Notes: generated by a model not told the origin, from the sequence alone. Counted from the first letter of the stretch, positions 33,290-41,629 are shown. The stretch: DNA of 64,000 nt from Nonomuraea gerenzanensis (GCF_020215645.1 NZ_CP084058.1:3658001-3722000), one strand, 5' to 3'. Numbers and translations are program-made.

Positions 33290-34222
33290 ATGCTCACGAT
33301 CGGTGTCGACATCGGCGGGACGAAGGTGGCCGCCGGTGTGGTCGACGACAATGGCGAGATCGTCGAACACACGCTCAGGCCCACCGCCGCCGACCGCCCC
33401 GACGTGGTCGCCGACACGGTGGCCGACGTCGTCCGCGAGCTGTCCAGAGACAGGACGATCGAGGCCGTGGGCGTCGGCGCGGCCGGTTTCGTGGACGAGA
33501 CCAGATCCGTCGTGCGCTTCGCCCCCAACCTGGCCTGGCGCGAGGAGCCGCTGCAGAAGAAGATCAGCGGCCTGGTCGGCCTGCCCGTCGTCATCGAGAA
33601 CGACGCCAACGCCATGGCCTGGGGCGAGACCCGGTTCGGCGCGGGCAGGGGCCAGTCGCACGTGGTCTGCCTGACGCTGGGCACCGGCATCGGCGGCGGC
33701 ATCGTCATCGACGGCGCGCTCTACCGCGGCCGCTGGGGCATGGGCGCCGAGCTGGGGCACATGCAGGTGCTGCCCGGCGGGCGGCTGTGCGGGTGCGGCA
33801 ACGTCGGCTGCTGGGAGCAGTACGCCAGTGGCCAGGCCCTGGTCAAGGACGCCAGGGAGATCGCCGAGGCGCAGCCGGAGCGGGCCGCCACACTGCTCGG
33901 CCTGGCCGGCGGCAAGATCGAGGGCGAGGAGGTGACCGAGGCCGCCCGGCTGGGTGACGAGGCCTCGCTCGACGCCTTCCGCAGCCTGGCCGACTGGCTG
34001 GGCCAGGGCATGGCCGACCTGGCCGCCGTGCTCGACCCCGGCTGCTTCATCGTCGGCGGCGGCGTCTCCCGCGCCGCCGACCTGTTCATCGACCGGGCCA
34101 GGCAGGCCTTCGCGGAGCGGCTCACCGGGCACGGGCACCGGCCGTTCGCCGAGATCAGGCTGGCCGAGCTGGGCGCCTCCGCCGGTGTGGTGGGAGCCGC
34201 CGACCTGGCCAGGCAGCGCTGA
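33290..34222 (+). CDS. glkA: ROK-family glucokinase (GlkA-like)
   Basis: 310 aa ATP-dependent glucose kinase; in Streptomyces GlkA is also the central agent of glucose repression. ATP motif 'GVDIGGTKVAAGVVD', sugar motif 'ENDANAMAWGE', 'GTGIGGGIVIDG', the ROK zinc-binding 'GCGNVGCWEQYASG' and catalytic Asp within ENDAN. It has no N-terminal DNA-binding domain, so it is an enzyme and not a ROK repressor. It follows the DUF5304 gene in the same transcript. Confidence 0.95.
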   Translation: MLTIGVDIGGTKVAAGVVDDNGEIVEHTLRPTAADRPDVVADTVADVVRELSRDRTIEAVGVGAAGFVDETRSVVRFAPNLAWREEPLQKKISGLVGLPVVIENDANAMAWGETRFGAGRGQSHVVCLTLGTGIGGGIVIDGALYRGRWGMGAELGHMQVLPGGRLCGCGNVGCWEQYASGQALVKDAREIAEAQPERAATLLGLAGGKIEGEEVTEAARLGDEASLDAFRSLADWLGQGMADLAAVLDPGCFIVGGGVSRAADLFIDRARQAFAERLTGHGHRPFAEIRLAELGASAGVVGAADLARQR

Positions 34223-34245
34223 GCCTCGGCCGTGACGACCCGTCC

Positions 34246-34941
34246 GTGACGGTCAGGGTCGGCACGTACAACCTGCACGGGCTGCGCGACAGCGTGCCCG
34301 CGCTGACCAGGGTCATCGCCGCCGCGCGCGCCGACGTGCTGTGCGTGCAGGAGGCGCCCAGGTTCGGCCGGTGGCGGGCCAGGCGCGCGGCGCTGGCCGC
34401 CGCGGCGGGGCTGGCGGTGGCGACGCCCGGCAGGGTGGGCGGCGTGGCCGTCCTCGTCGGGCGGCGGGCCCGCGTGCTGCACGCGGGGAGCCACCCGCTG
34501 CGCACGTTCCTCGGCCTGGAGCGGCGGGCGCTGGCCGTCGCCGTGGTGCAGGCCGAGGGGGCGCGGCTGGCCGTCGGCTCGTTGCATCTCGACCTCCACG
34601 ACGCGGCCAGGATGCGGCACGCCGCCGAGGCGGTGGAGCTGATGGAGGGCGTGGCGGCCAGGTACGGCGCCGCCGTCGTGCTCGCCGGCGACGTCAACGA
34701 GCATCCCCAGCGGCCCGCCTGGCGCTACCTGGCCGGGCGGCTGGCCGACTGCTACGCCGTGGCGCCCGAGGGCGACGGGCTGACCTTCCCCGCCGCCGGC
34801 CCCTCCGCGCGCATCGACGGGGTGTTCGCCGCGCGCGGGACGCGGGTCGTGTCGTGCGGGGGAGTGGACGCCGCGATCGCCGATCTGACCGGGGCCAGCG
34901 ACCATCTCCCGGTCGTCGCGGAGTTGCGAGTTGGGCACTAG
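34246..34941 (+). CDS. Endonuclease/exonuclease/phosphatase (EEP) family hydrolase
   Basis: 231 aa. Motifs of the DNase I-like fold: 'VGTYNLHGL' (Asn), 'VLCVQEAPRF' (Glu), 'LAGDVNEHP' (Asp, Asn) and 'TGASDHLPVVAEL' (Asp-His). It is a metal-dependent phosphodiesterase or phosphatase of unknown substrate; with no signal peptide it is cytoplasmic. GTG start 23 nt after the glucokinase stop, so probably co-transcribed. Confidence 0.87.
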   Translation: MTVRVGTYNLHGLRDSVPALTRVIAAARADVLCVQEAPRFGRWRARRAALAAAAGLAVATPGRVGGVAVLVGRRARVLHAGSHPLRTFLGLERRALAVAVVQAEGARLAVGSLHLDLHDAARMRHAAEAVELMEGVAARYGAAVVLAGDVNEHPQRPAWRYLAGRLADCYAVAPEGDGLTFPAAGPSARIDGVFAARGTRVVSCGGVDAAIADLTGASDHLPVVAELRVGH

Positions 34942-34966
34942 CGGGCAAGACAGGCTCTCCAGCCCG

Positions 34967-34978
34967 TAGCATTTCCTC
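34967..34978 (+). promoter_or_regulatory. -10 box of a probable leaderless promoter (secreted propeller gene)
   Basis: TAGCAT (34967-34972) lies 6 nt before the ATG at 34979, with no ribosome-binding site in between. Confidence 0.4.
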
Positions 34979-36124
34979 ATGACCCGTCGCTCTCAGCGGC
35001 GTGCGCTCTCCTTGATCTTGGCGACGTTCGTGGCCTGGACGCAGGTCACGCCCGCCGCGCATGCCGATCCCCGCCCCACGCAGATCGAGGCGTGGCAGCA
35101 GTCGACCAGCGTGCGCCTCCAGGCCGACGGCTCCCTGTCCGACGTGCTGGCGATCTCGCCGGGCGACGTGTGGGCGGTCGGCCAGCAGGAGATCTGGGAC
35201 GTCTGGAAGAACCGCGGCACCATCCGCCACTGGAACGGCAGCAGGTGGGCCGAGGTCGGCATCCGCGACAACACCGCCGCGGGCAACCTGCGCGCGCTGG
35301 CCGCCGCCTCGGCGTCCGACGTGTGGGCGGTCGGCGACGGGCACGACGGCGTGCCCTACCTCGCGCACGGCGACCAGGCCGGCTTCGACCGGGTCAGGCC
35401 GCTCTGCCCGCCGGTCGGCTCCGACCGGGTGCGCCCGCCCTGCCTGCGGGCCGGCGACTGGCTGAGCGGCATCGACGCCAAGTCCGGCAAGGTCGTGGCG
35501 GTGGGCAGCCGCGAGAAGCACGCGCTGATCGTCACCGGCGAGGGCAACGACTGGAGCGTGCACGAGACCAAGGAGAAGGGCGCCCTGTACGCGGTCTCCA
35601 GCGGGTTCGCCGTCGGCGACACCGGCACCGAGCCGCTGGTCCTGCACTACTCCGGCGGCTCGTGGAAGTCCATGACGTTGCCCTCCGTCCCCGGCGGATA
35701 TCTGCGCGACGTGCAGGTCGACAGCTCCAAGCGGGCGCTGGCCGTCGGCGGGATCTACCGCGGCCCCGGCGACATCTCGCCGCTCGCCCTGATCTGGAAC
35801 GGCAAGCAGTGGCGGGAGCTGCGGCTGCCGGACTCCGAGGCCAGGCTGTACGGCGTGACCGGCGACGGCAAGGGGCGTTACTGGATGACCGGTTACGACC
35901 CCGAGCGGGCCGCCGAGCCGTTCATGCTGCGCTGCGAGAAGGGCGAGTGCGAGGTCATCAGGGGCGGCACCCAGAAGGGCAGGAGCAGCGTGCGGCTGCA
36001 GGCGGTCGCCTACCTGGCGGGCAAGAGCACGGTCTGGGCCGTCGGGCACGCCGTCGACACCAAGGACCGCTACACCGACGTGGTGGAGTCGTTCGCGCCC
36101 AGGACCACCACGTCGAAGTCATAG
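34979..36124 (+). CDS. Secreted beta-propeller-like protein with DVWAVG repeats
   Basis: 381 aa. Signal peptide (LSLILATFVAWTQVTPAAHA), then repeated blades ending in 'DVWAVG', 'TVWAVG', 'LAVGG' and W/G-rich strands (HWNGSRWAEV, HYSGGSWKSM, IWNGKQWREL), as in Kelch- or sialidase-like propellers. Such exported proteins are common in actinomycetes and have no known function. A 12-residue tandem duplication (DRVRPLCPPVGS / DRVRPPCLRAGD, 35387-35458) adds two Cys inside one blade. Confidence 0.8.
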   Translation: MTRRSQRRALSLILATFVAWTQVTPAAHADPRPTQIEAWQQSTSVRLQADGSLSDVLAISPGDVWAVGQQEIWDVWKNRGTIRHWNGSRWAEVGIRDNTAAGNLRALAAASASDVWAVGDGHDGVPYLAHGDQAGFDRVRPLCPPVGSDRVRPPCLRAGDWLSGIDAKSGKVVAVGSREKHALIVTGEGNDWSVHETKEKGALYAVSSGFAVGDTGTEPLVLHYSGGSWKSMTLPSVPGGYLRDVQVDSSKRALAVGGIYRGPGDISPLALIWNGKQWRELRLPDSEARLYGVTGDGKGRYWMTGYDPERAAEPFMLRCEKGECEVIRGGTQKGRSSVRLQAVAYLAGKSTVWAVGHAVDTKDRYTDVVESFAPRTTTSKS

Positions 36125-36151
36125 CCGTAACGGGTCAGCAGCCGTAACGGG

Positions 36152-36631
36152 TCAGAGGACGGCGCCGTCGTCCCAGCCGGAGTCGTTGGGCGGGCCGTCG
36201 CCCATCCGCACCACCAGCGCCACGAACCCGCCGATGAACGCCGCCACCGCGGTGAACAGCGCCCAGCCCTCCATGTGCCAGCTCGCCATGGCCGCCACCA
36301 GCAGATAGGCGGGGCCGCCGAACAGCGCCACCCAGGCCAGCTTGGTCGGCAGGTCCAGCTTCGGCAGCGGAGGCGGCGGCGGAGGCTCGAAGTGGCCCTC
36401 GTCCTCCTCCTCGTCGTCGCCGTCGCTGCGGTCCAGCAGCGGGCCGTCGTCGAGGGCGGTGCCGTGCTGCGCGGGCTCCTCCTCCGGGGGTCTGACCACC
36501 CGGCGGGTCGGCTCGGCAGGCACGTTCTCGCTGTCCGGCCATGGCTGATCGGCCGAGTCGCGCTCGGCGGTGTCGTTGAAGGACGCGACGATCTGCCGCC
36601 AGACCTCGTCCTCGTCACTCTGGGGCGTCAC
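36152..36631 (-). CDS. Small integral membrane protein with acidic/proline-rich N-terminus
   Basis: 159 aa. The N-terminal 90 residues are acidic and Pro-rich (DRSDGDDEEEDEGHFEPPPPPPLP), followed by two membrane helices (about 95-115 and 120-142). GTG start with GAGAGG upstream. No family with known function is recognised. A 17-nt sequence (cagccgtaacgggtcag) occurs twice in the short gap after the convergent upstream gene. Confidence 0.75.
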   Translation of the reverse strand: MTPQSDEDEVWRQIVASFNDTAERDSADQPWPDSENVPAEPTRRVVRPPEEEPAQHGTALDDGPLLDRSDGDDEEEDEGHFEPPPPPPLPKLDLPTKLAWVALFGGPAYLLVAAMASWHMEGWALFTAVAAFIGGFVALVVRMGDGPPNDSGWDDGAVL

Positions 36632-36677
36632 CTAGATGGGCCTCTCCGCAGCGATCGCGACTTCCCCCTGGGTGCGA

Positions 36678-37436
36678 TCAGTCCCTCTGCAAGGGTACCG
36701 AGGCATGTGTCCGGATGAAGTCGAGGCTCCCGGCAAAGATCCTGTCGGCATCGTTGTCAAGCGTCGCAACATGGTAGCTATCGGTAAGCTCCTCGATCGT
36801 GGCCTGCGGGACCTTCGCGCGTATGATCGCGACACTCGTCGGCTTCACCACGTGGTCCTCCGTGCTGTGGAAGACCAGCAGCGGCTGTGTCACCTTCGCC
36901 AGGTCGGCCTGCACCAGCGACCACAGGCCCGGCAGCGAGGCCGCCGCCTTCACCGGGGTGCGGGCGTAGGCCAGCTCGCGCGCGCCGGGCTTCTTGACGT
37001 CGTTGGCGACGCCAGGCACCGACGGCACGAACCATTTGAGCAGCGGAGCCAGCTTCAGTAACGGCACGTCGTTGGCGATCGAGGGGTTGACCACCATCAC
37101 GCCCCTGATCGCGGAGCCGTGCACCTCGGCGAGCCGCAGCGCCAGGCAGCCACCCAGGGACAGCCCCGCCACGAACACCTCCGCGCACCGCCCCTGGAGG
37201 TCGGCGAACGCCTTCTCCACCTCGGCGTACCAGTCCTCCCAGCGCGTCCTGTTCATCTCCTGCCACCTGGTGCCGTGCCCGGGCTGGCGGGGGAGCGAGA
37301 CGCTGACCCCGTGCCCGGCCAGGTACTCACCCCACGGTCGCAGGGACTGCGGCGTGCCGGTGAAGCCGTGACACAGCAGCACGCCGATCTGGCCTGCTTC
37401 GTGGTGGTAGGGCTCCGCGCCTGGCATGAGCGGCAT
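36678..37436 (-). CDS. Alpha/beta hydrolase, Est30/monoacylglycerol-lipase-like carboxylesterase
   Basis: 252 aa. Oxyanion 'LCHGFTGTP', nucleophile elbow 'VAGLSLGG' (Ser), acid in 'FHSTEDHVVKP' (Asp) and His in 'DSYHVATLDND'. It hydrolyses acyl esters, probably monoacylglycerol-like substrates. Start ATG at 37436 with GAGGAG 5 nt upstream; the frame continues to 37535 without conserved sequence. It is divergent from the PlsC-type acyltransferase gene, which suggests a shared link to membrane lipid turnover. Confidence 0.9.
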   Translation of the reverse strand: MPLMPGAEPYHHEAGQIGVLLCHGFTGTPQSLRPWGEYLAGHGVSVSLPRQPGHGTRWQEMNRTRWEDWYAEVEKAFADLQGRCAEVFVAGLSLGGCLALRLAEVHGSAIRGVMVVNPSIANDVPLLKLAPLLKWFVPSVPGVANDVKKPGARELAYARTPVKAAASLPGLWSLVQADLAKVTQPLLVFHSTEDHVVKPTSVAIIRAKVPQATIEELTDSYHVATLDNDADRIFAGSLDFIRTHASVPLQRD

Positions 37437-37614
37437 AACAGCTCCTCGGTGCCGTTTCATTCCGGGAATTTCCGCCGGAACGGCCCGATCGTCGCACGTT
37501 CCGGGGTATTTGTGCGAGAGCTGATGTAGGAGCACGGCCGTCGAGATGCGAAGATGACTCTGCCCGCTGCTGACAATGCCCGCCGACGAGAAGTGCGCAG
37601 GAAGAGGTGCCAGG

Positions 37615-38331
37615 GTGTTCTACTGGGTGGTCAAGGCCATCTTGGGGCCGTTCCTCCACCTCATCTTCAGGCCGTGGACCGAGGGCGCCGAAAACGTGCC
37701 CAAGCAGGGGCCCGCGATCCTGGCCGGTAACCACCTGTCCTTCGCCGACCACTTCTTCGGCCCGCTGCAGATCCGGCGCAAGGTGATCTCGCTGGGCAAG
37801 GCCGACTACTTCACCGGGCGGGGCATCAAGGGCTTCTTCACCCGGCTGTTCTTCAGCGGGGTCGGCACCGTGCCGATCGACCGCTCCGGCGGCAAGGCCA
37901 GCGAGGCGGCCCTGCGCACCGGGCTGCGCGTGCTGCGCGAGGGCAACATCCTGGGCATCTACCCCGAGGGCACCCGCACCCCCGACGGCCGCCTCTACAA
38001 GGGCAAGACCGGGGTGGCCAGGCTCGCCCTGGAGTCACGGGTGCCGGTGATCCCGTGGGCGATGATCAACACGTACGAGATGATGCCGCCCGGGCGGCTG
38101 CTGCCCAAGCTGGGCATCAGGCCGGGCGTGCGGTTCGGCAAGCCGCTCGACTTCTCCCGCTACTACGGCATGGAGGACGATCGGCTGGTGCTGCGCGCGG
38201 TGACCGACGAGATCATGTACGCGCTGATGGAGCTGTCGGGCCAGGAGTACGTCGACAAGTACGCCGCCAGCGCCCGCGTCGAGATGGAACGGGCGGCCCG
38301 CGCCGCCGCCTCGGCAGGCAAGAGCGAGTGA
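37615..38331 (+). CDS. 1-acyl-sn-glycerol-3-phosphate acyltransferase (PlsC family)
   Basis: 238 aa. Acyltransferase block I 'GNHLSFADHF' (His40, Asp45), block III 'YPEGTRTPDG' and block IV 'VPVIPWAMI'. It makes phosphatidic acid from lysophosphatidic acid at the membrane. Start GTG at 37615 with AGAGG about 7 nt upstream. The N-terminal hydrophobic stretch (VVKAILGPFLHLIF) anchors it. In Streptomyces a similar gene lies near glkA. Confidence 0.92.
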   Translation: MFYWVVKAILGPFLHLIFRPWTEGAENVPKQGPAILAGNHLSFADHFFGPLQIRRKVISLGKADYFTGRGIKGFFTRLFFSGVGTVPIDRSGGKASEAALRTGLRVLREGNILGIYPEGTRTPDGRLYKGKTGVARLALESRVPVIPWAMINTYEMMPPGRLLPKLGIRPGVRFGKPLDFSRYYGMEDDRLVLRAVTDEIMYALMELSGQEYVDKYAASARVEMERAARAAASAGKSE

Positions 38332-38396
38332 TCCGCGCGGGAGGCGCTCACCGCGTCCCCGCCCGAGCCGATGATCTCCGCGCGTCCGCGAGGCGG

Positions 38397-38858
38397 TCAC
38401 GCGGAGGATCGTAAGGCCTCCTCCGTCTTGCGCATGGCGCTGGTCATCGCCCGCAGCTCCTCCCGGCTCAGCCGGTCGATCAGGTAGGCGCGCACCACCT
38501 CGACGTGCCCGGGAGCCACCTGCCGCAGGCGGCTCATCCCCTTCTCCGTCAGCACGGCGAGCACGCCGCGCTCGTCGGACGGGCAGGTGGCCCGCTCGAC
38601 CAGCCCCGCCTTCTCAAGCTGGGTGATCTGGTACGTCAGCGCGCTCTTCGACACCACGACGTCCCTGGCCAGCTCGGTCATACGCATCTGATGGCCGGGT
38701 GACTCCGACAGGACCACCAGGATCTCGTACTGCGGGTGCGTGAGGCCGGCGTCGGCCTTGAGCTGCTCCTCGATGCGCCGCTCGAGCAGGTGGGAGGTGG
38801 ACACGAAGGCGCGCCATGCCGCCATCTCGGTCGCGTCCAGCCATCGGGTGTCCGTCAC
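38397..38858 (-). CDS. MarR-family transcriptional regulator
   Basis: 153 aa winged helix-turn-helix: 'LTHPQYEILVVLSESPGHQMRMTELARDVVVSKSALTYQITQLEKAGLVERATCPSDERGVLAVLTEKG'. GTG start at 38858 lies 6 nt after a TACACT -10 box (minus strand), so the mRNA is probably leaderless. It is divergent from a DoxX gene across two near-identical 14-bp dyads, which should be its operators for self-control and DoxX control. The effector is unknown; such pairs often answer to thiol or quinone stress. Confidence 0.9.
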   Translation of the reverse strand: MTDTRWLDATEMAAWRAFVSTSHLLERRIEEQLKADAGLTHPQYEILVVLSESPGHQMRMTELARDVVVSKSALTYQITQLEKAGLVERATCPSDERGVLAVLTEKGMSRLRQVAPGHVEVVRAYLIDRLSREELRAMTSAMRKTEEALRSSA

Positions 38859-38875
38859 CGAATCAGTGTACTGTC

Positions 38876-38889
38876 GTTCGAATTTGAAC
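38876..38889. promoter_or_regulatory. MarR operator 1
   Basis: GTTCGAATTTGAAC is a 14-bp dyad between the marR-type and doxX-type genes. It overlaps the expected -35 areas of both promoters. Confidence 0.6.
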
Positions 38890-38909
38890 AAATCACTGCT
38901 AGAGTCGTC

Positions 38910-38923
38910 GTTCAAATCTGAAC
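38910..38923. promoter_or_regulatory. MarR operator 2
   Basis: GTTCAAATCTGAAC is a second copy of the dyad, 34 bp from the first centre to centre. It covers the likely doxX transcription start just after a TAGAGT -10 box (38900-38905). Confidence 0.6.
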
Positions 38924-38942
38924 AACCTTCGAGGGAGTCCAC

Positions 38943-39368
38943 ATGGTGGATCAGGCGCGTCCCGTCGTGCTGTTGCTGGCGAGGGTCGCCATCGGGGTGA
39001 TCTTCCTGGTGCACGGCTATCAGAAGTTCGCGACGATGGGGATCGCGGGCACGACCAAGTTCTTCGAGTCCGTCGGCATCCCGCTGGCAGGCCTGGCCGC
39101 GCCCGCGGTGGCCGTGCTGGAGGTGGCAGGCGGGCTGGCGCTGATCCTGGGCGTCGCGCTGCCGATCGCAGGCACCCTGCTGGCCCTCGACATGCTGGGC
39201 GCGATCGCGTTCGTGCACGGGGCCAACGGGCTGGCCGGCGACGGCGGCTACGAGTTCGTGCTGGCGCTGGCGGCGGCGAGCCTGGCCGTCGGCTTCACCG
39301 GGGGCGGCGCGCTGGCGCTCGACCGCGTCCTGACCCGCCGCCGCAGCGCCGCGACGGCGACCGCCTGA
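38943..39368 (+). CDS. DoxX-family membrane protein
   Basis: 141 aa with four membrane helices: 'LLARVAIGVIFLVHGYQKF', then 'FESVGIPLAGLAAPAVAVLEVAGGLALILG'. DoxX proteins are inner-membrane subunits often tied to sulfur or quinone redox and oxidative stress. Good ribosome site GAGGGAG before the ATG. It is divergent from the MarR regulator and shares its operators. Confidence 0.9.
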   Translation: MVDQARPVVLLLARVAIGVIFLVHGYQKFATMGIAGTTKFFESVGIPLAGLAAPAVAVLEVAGGLALILGVALPIAGTLLALDMLGAIAFVHGANGLAGDGGYEFVLALAAASLAVGFTGGGALALDRVLTRRRSAATATA

Positions 39369-39533
39369 CGCGGCTCCCGGGCGTCCGCTCCTCTCCCGCC
39401 GTGCTCGGGGCTCCAGGGCTTCGGGGCTCCGGGGGAGGAGCGCTCAGGCGGCTCGGTGGCCGAACACCTCGCGTACGCGCTCCCGCAGCCACGCGTGCGC
39501 CGGGTCGGCGTCGACCCCGCGATCCGGCGCGAC

Positions 39534-39755
39534 AGCCCCATCCCGGCCAGCAGCTCGTCCGAGCGGGCCGGGCTCGGCTCCGGCCTCAACAGCGCCACCC
39601 GTGAGCTGGGCAGCGCCGTCGGGGTCGCCGTCATGGGGACGGTGATGGCCACGTACGGCATGCACACCGGCTACCGCGTCGTGGCCGCCGTCGTCCTGGC
39701 CGGAGCGCTGCTGACCGCCTGGTGGCTCAGGGCAGCCACGCGCGGATCTGCCTGA
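39534..39755 (+). pseudogene. C-terminal remnant of an MFS (EmrB/QacA, DHA2-type) efflux pump
   Basis: The reading frame here encodes 'SERAGLGSGLNSATRELGSAVGVAVMGTV...GYRVVAAVVLAGALLTAWWLRA'. This is the conserved 'ERAGxGSALNxTxRELGxAxGVAVxG' region and last helix of 14-helix drug exporters. Everything upstream (the first 12 helices) is absent. The opposite strand just before it reads 'DPAHAWLRERVREVF', which may be the tail of a LysR-type regulator. The remnant overlaps the end of the mmuM-like gene by 29 nt. It is a decayed efflux locus. Confidence 0.6.
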
Positions 39756-40593
39756 TGTGCTCGGGCGTCGTCCGGCAGCAGCCGCCGATCAGCGACGCGC
39801 CGGCCCGCTGCCACTGCGCGGCGGCCATGCCGTACTCGACCGGGTCGGCCAGGCCCTGCCAGCGGCGGGCGGCGGCGTCCCACGACTCGCCCGAGTTGGG
39901 GTAGACGATCACGGGCAGGCCGCCCGCCAGGCAGGAGATCAGGCCGGGGATGTGGCGCGGCGCGGTGCAGTTCGCGCCGACGGCCACCACCTGCGGGTTT
40001 CCCGTGAACAGGGCGGCCGCCTCGCGGATCGGCGTGCCGTCGCTGAGCCGCTCGCCGTCGCGGCAGGAGAAGCTCACCCACACCTTCACCTCCGGCGTGC
40101 GGGCCAGCAGCGCGGCCAGCGCCCGCGCCTCGGCGACGGACGGGATGGTCTCGCAGGCCAGCAGGTCCGCCCCGGCCGCCGCGAGGATCTCCCAGCGCGG
40201 CAGGTGCCAGGCGTACAGGCCGTCCTCGTCGAGGTCGTAGTCGCCGGTGTACTCGGCGCCGTTGGCCAGGTAGGCGCCGTACGGGCCGACCGAGGCCGCC
40301 ACCAGCCCGCGCCCGGCCTCGTCACGCGCCTGGGAGGCCAGCTCCACCGACAGCCGGATCAGCCGCTCGGCCGCCACCACGTCCAGCCCGCGCCGCTCGA
40401 ACCCCGGCAGCGTCGCCTGGTAGCTGGCCGTGGTCGCCACGTCGGCCCCCGCCGCGAAGTAGTCGGCGTGCGCGCGCCTGATCAGCGCGGGCTCCTCCAG
40501 CAGCAGCCGCGCCGACCACAGCGCGTCGCTCAGATCCGCGCCGAGCTGCTCCAGCCGCGTGGCCAGCCCGCCGTCCAGGACAAGTGTCGTCAC
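39727..40593 (-). CDS. mmuM: Homocysteine S-methyltransferase (MmuM-like)
   Basis: 288 aa. Zinc-thiolate methyltransferase barrel: 'LVLDGGLATRLEQLG' at the N-terminus, 'VGANCTAPRHI' (Cys) and 'LIGGCCRTTPEHI' (Cys-Cys) as zinc ligands. It makes methionine from homocysteine using S-methylmethionine or a related donor. Start GTG at 40593, one base after the stop of otsB; the longer upstream frame is shadow of otsB. It is in an operon with the trehalose phosphatase. Confidence 0.9.
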   Translation of the reverse strand: MTTLVLDGGLATRLEQLGADLSDALWSARLLLEEPALIRRAHADYFAAGADVATTASYQATLPGFERRGLDVVAAERLIRLSVELASQARDEAGRGLVAASVGPYGAYLANGAEYTGDYDLDEDGLYAWHLPRWEILAAAGADLLACETIPSVAEARALAALLARTPEVKVWVSFSCRDGERLSDGTPIREAAALFTGNPQVVAVGANCTAPRHIPGLISCLAGGLPVIVYPNSGESWDAAARRWQGLADPVEYGMAAAQWQRAGASLIGGCCRTTPEHIRQIRAWLP

Positions 40594-40594
40594 T

Positions 40595-41413
40595 TCATCC
40601 AGCGTACGGGGTCGCCCGGAATGCCCGGATGACGTGATCGAGCATGGCCGGGGTGTGCTCGGGGGCGTCGATCGTGAAATCGGCCAGGCGGGCCAGCTCG
40701 TCGCCCGTCTCCCCGTTCGCCACCGCCACCCTGATGCCCAGGAACGCCGGGTCCCGCTCCTCCCGCCCGCGCAGCGCGTCGAACGCCCGGCCGTCGGACA
40801 GGTCGTCGCCGAAGTACCAGGCGCGGGTGAGCGCCTCGGTCTCGCGCGCGACGAGCGTGCCCTTGTCACCCTCGACCGGCGGCCTCAGCTCGACCACCAT
40901 GCGCCCGTACTGCTCGCGCAGCCCCAGCTCGGCCGCCTTCGCCGAGGCCCACCGCTCCACCGCGCCGCGCGCCGACGGCGAGGAGCGGTAGTGCAGCGCC
41001 ACCATCAGCGCCTTGTCCTCCACCAGCACCTCGCCGGGCAGCTCGCGGGCGGCGTCGGCGGCCACCCTGGCGATGACCGGAGCCCAGGCCCCGGCCTCCG
41101 CCTCCGTGCGCACCCGGCCGTCGACCACGCTCTGCATGCCGTACAGGCCGAACAGCCCCAGCCGGGGGACGCCGGCGAGCCGCTCGCACAGGAACGCCGC
41201 CGGGCGGGCCGAGACGATCGCGACCCTGCCCACCAGCTCCGCCAGCACCCGCAGCCGCTCCACCGCGCCGGGCACCGGGAAGACGGCGGCGGGATCTCGC
41301 ATGATGGGGGCGATCGTGCCGTCGAAGTCGAAGAAGAAGCCGGACCTCGTGCTCTGCGCGACGGTGGCGGACACCGCCTCGGTGAAGGGGAGCGGGGCGC
41401 GGGAGGTCGCCAT
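40595..41413 (-). CDS. otsB: Trehalose-6-phosphate phosphatase (OtsB)
   Basis: 272 aa HAD phosphatase. Motif I 'FFDFDGTIAPI' (Asp29, Asp31), motif II 'AIVSARP', Lys in 'VEGDKGTLV' and motif IV 'YFGDDLSDGRAFDAL'. It dephosphorylates trehalose-6-phosphate to the stress protectant trehalose. No otsA is present in this window, so the synthase lies elsewhere. The stop is next to the GTG of mmuM. Confidence 0.93.
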   Translation of the reverse strand: MATSRAPLPFTEAVSATVAQSTRSGFFFDFDGTIAPIMRDPAAVFPVPGAVERLRVLAELVGRVAIVSARPAAFLCERLAGVPRLGLFGLYGMQSVVDGRVRTEAEAGAWAPVIARVAADAARELPGEVLVEDKALMVALHYRSSPSARGAVERWASAKAAELGLREQYGRMVVELRPPVEGDKGTLVARETEALTRAWYFGDDLSDGRAFDALRGREERDPAFLGIRVAVANGETGDELARLADFTIDAPEHTPAMLDHVIRAFRATPYAG

Positions 41414-41518
41414 GCTCAGTGACTGTAGAACAGCGTGACCGGATCGGACAGACGCTCATGTGCGCTGTGGGGGAGTGCGGGTGAGGGGAGGGGGCGAAGG
41501 TGGGTGGGGGCTTCGACA

Positions 41519-41615
41519 TGACGGTGTCCGCGCACGCCTGCGCCGCCACCGAGAGGTGACGGTGCCCGTGCATGCCTGTGCCGCCACCGCGACGTGACGG
41601 TGGCGGCGCAGGCGG
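41519..41615. repeat. 38-bp direct repeat (2.5 copies)
   Basis: Units at 41519-41556, 41557-41594 and a partial unit 41595-41615, all beginning tgacggtg; the first two differ at about eight positions. The spacing is too tight and the copies too few for CRISPR. The end of the array forms the terminator hairpin. Confidence 0.7.
41575..41612 (-). terminator. Terminator hairpin after the VIT/VWA gene
   Basis: 15-bp stem (41575-41589 with 41598-41612, one G-U pair) and an 8-nt loop, 18 nt past the stop of the VIT/VWA gene on the minus strand. Most of the remaining 41414-41518 interval is G-rich and holds nothing I can assign. Confidence 0.65.
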
Positions 41616-41629
41616 TCAGGCGCGGTTGA

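Noticed and set aside
41519..41615. Possible CRISPR-like repeat array
   Set aside because: Units are adjacent without spacers and there are only two and a half copies; they form a terminator hairpin.
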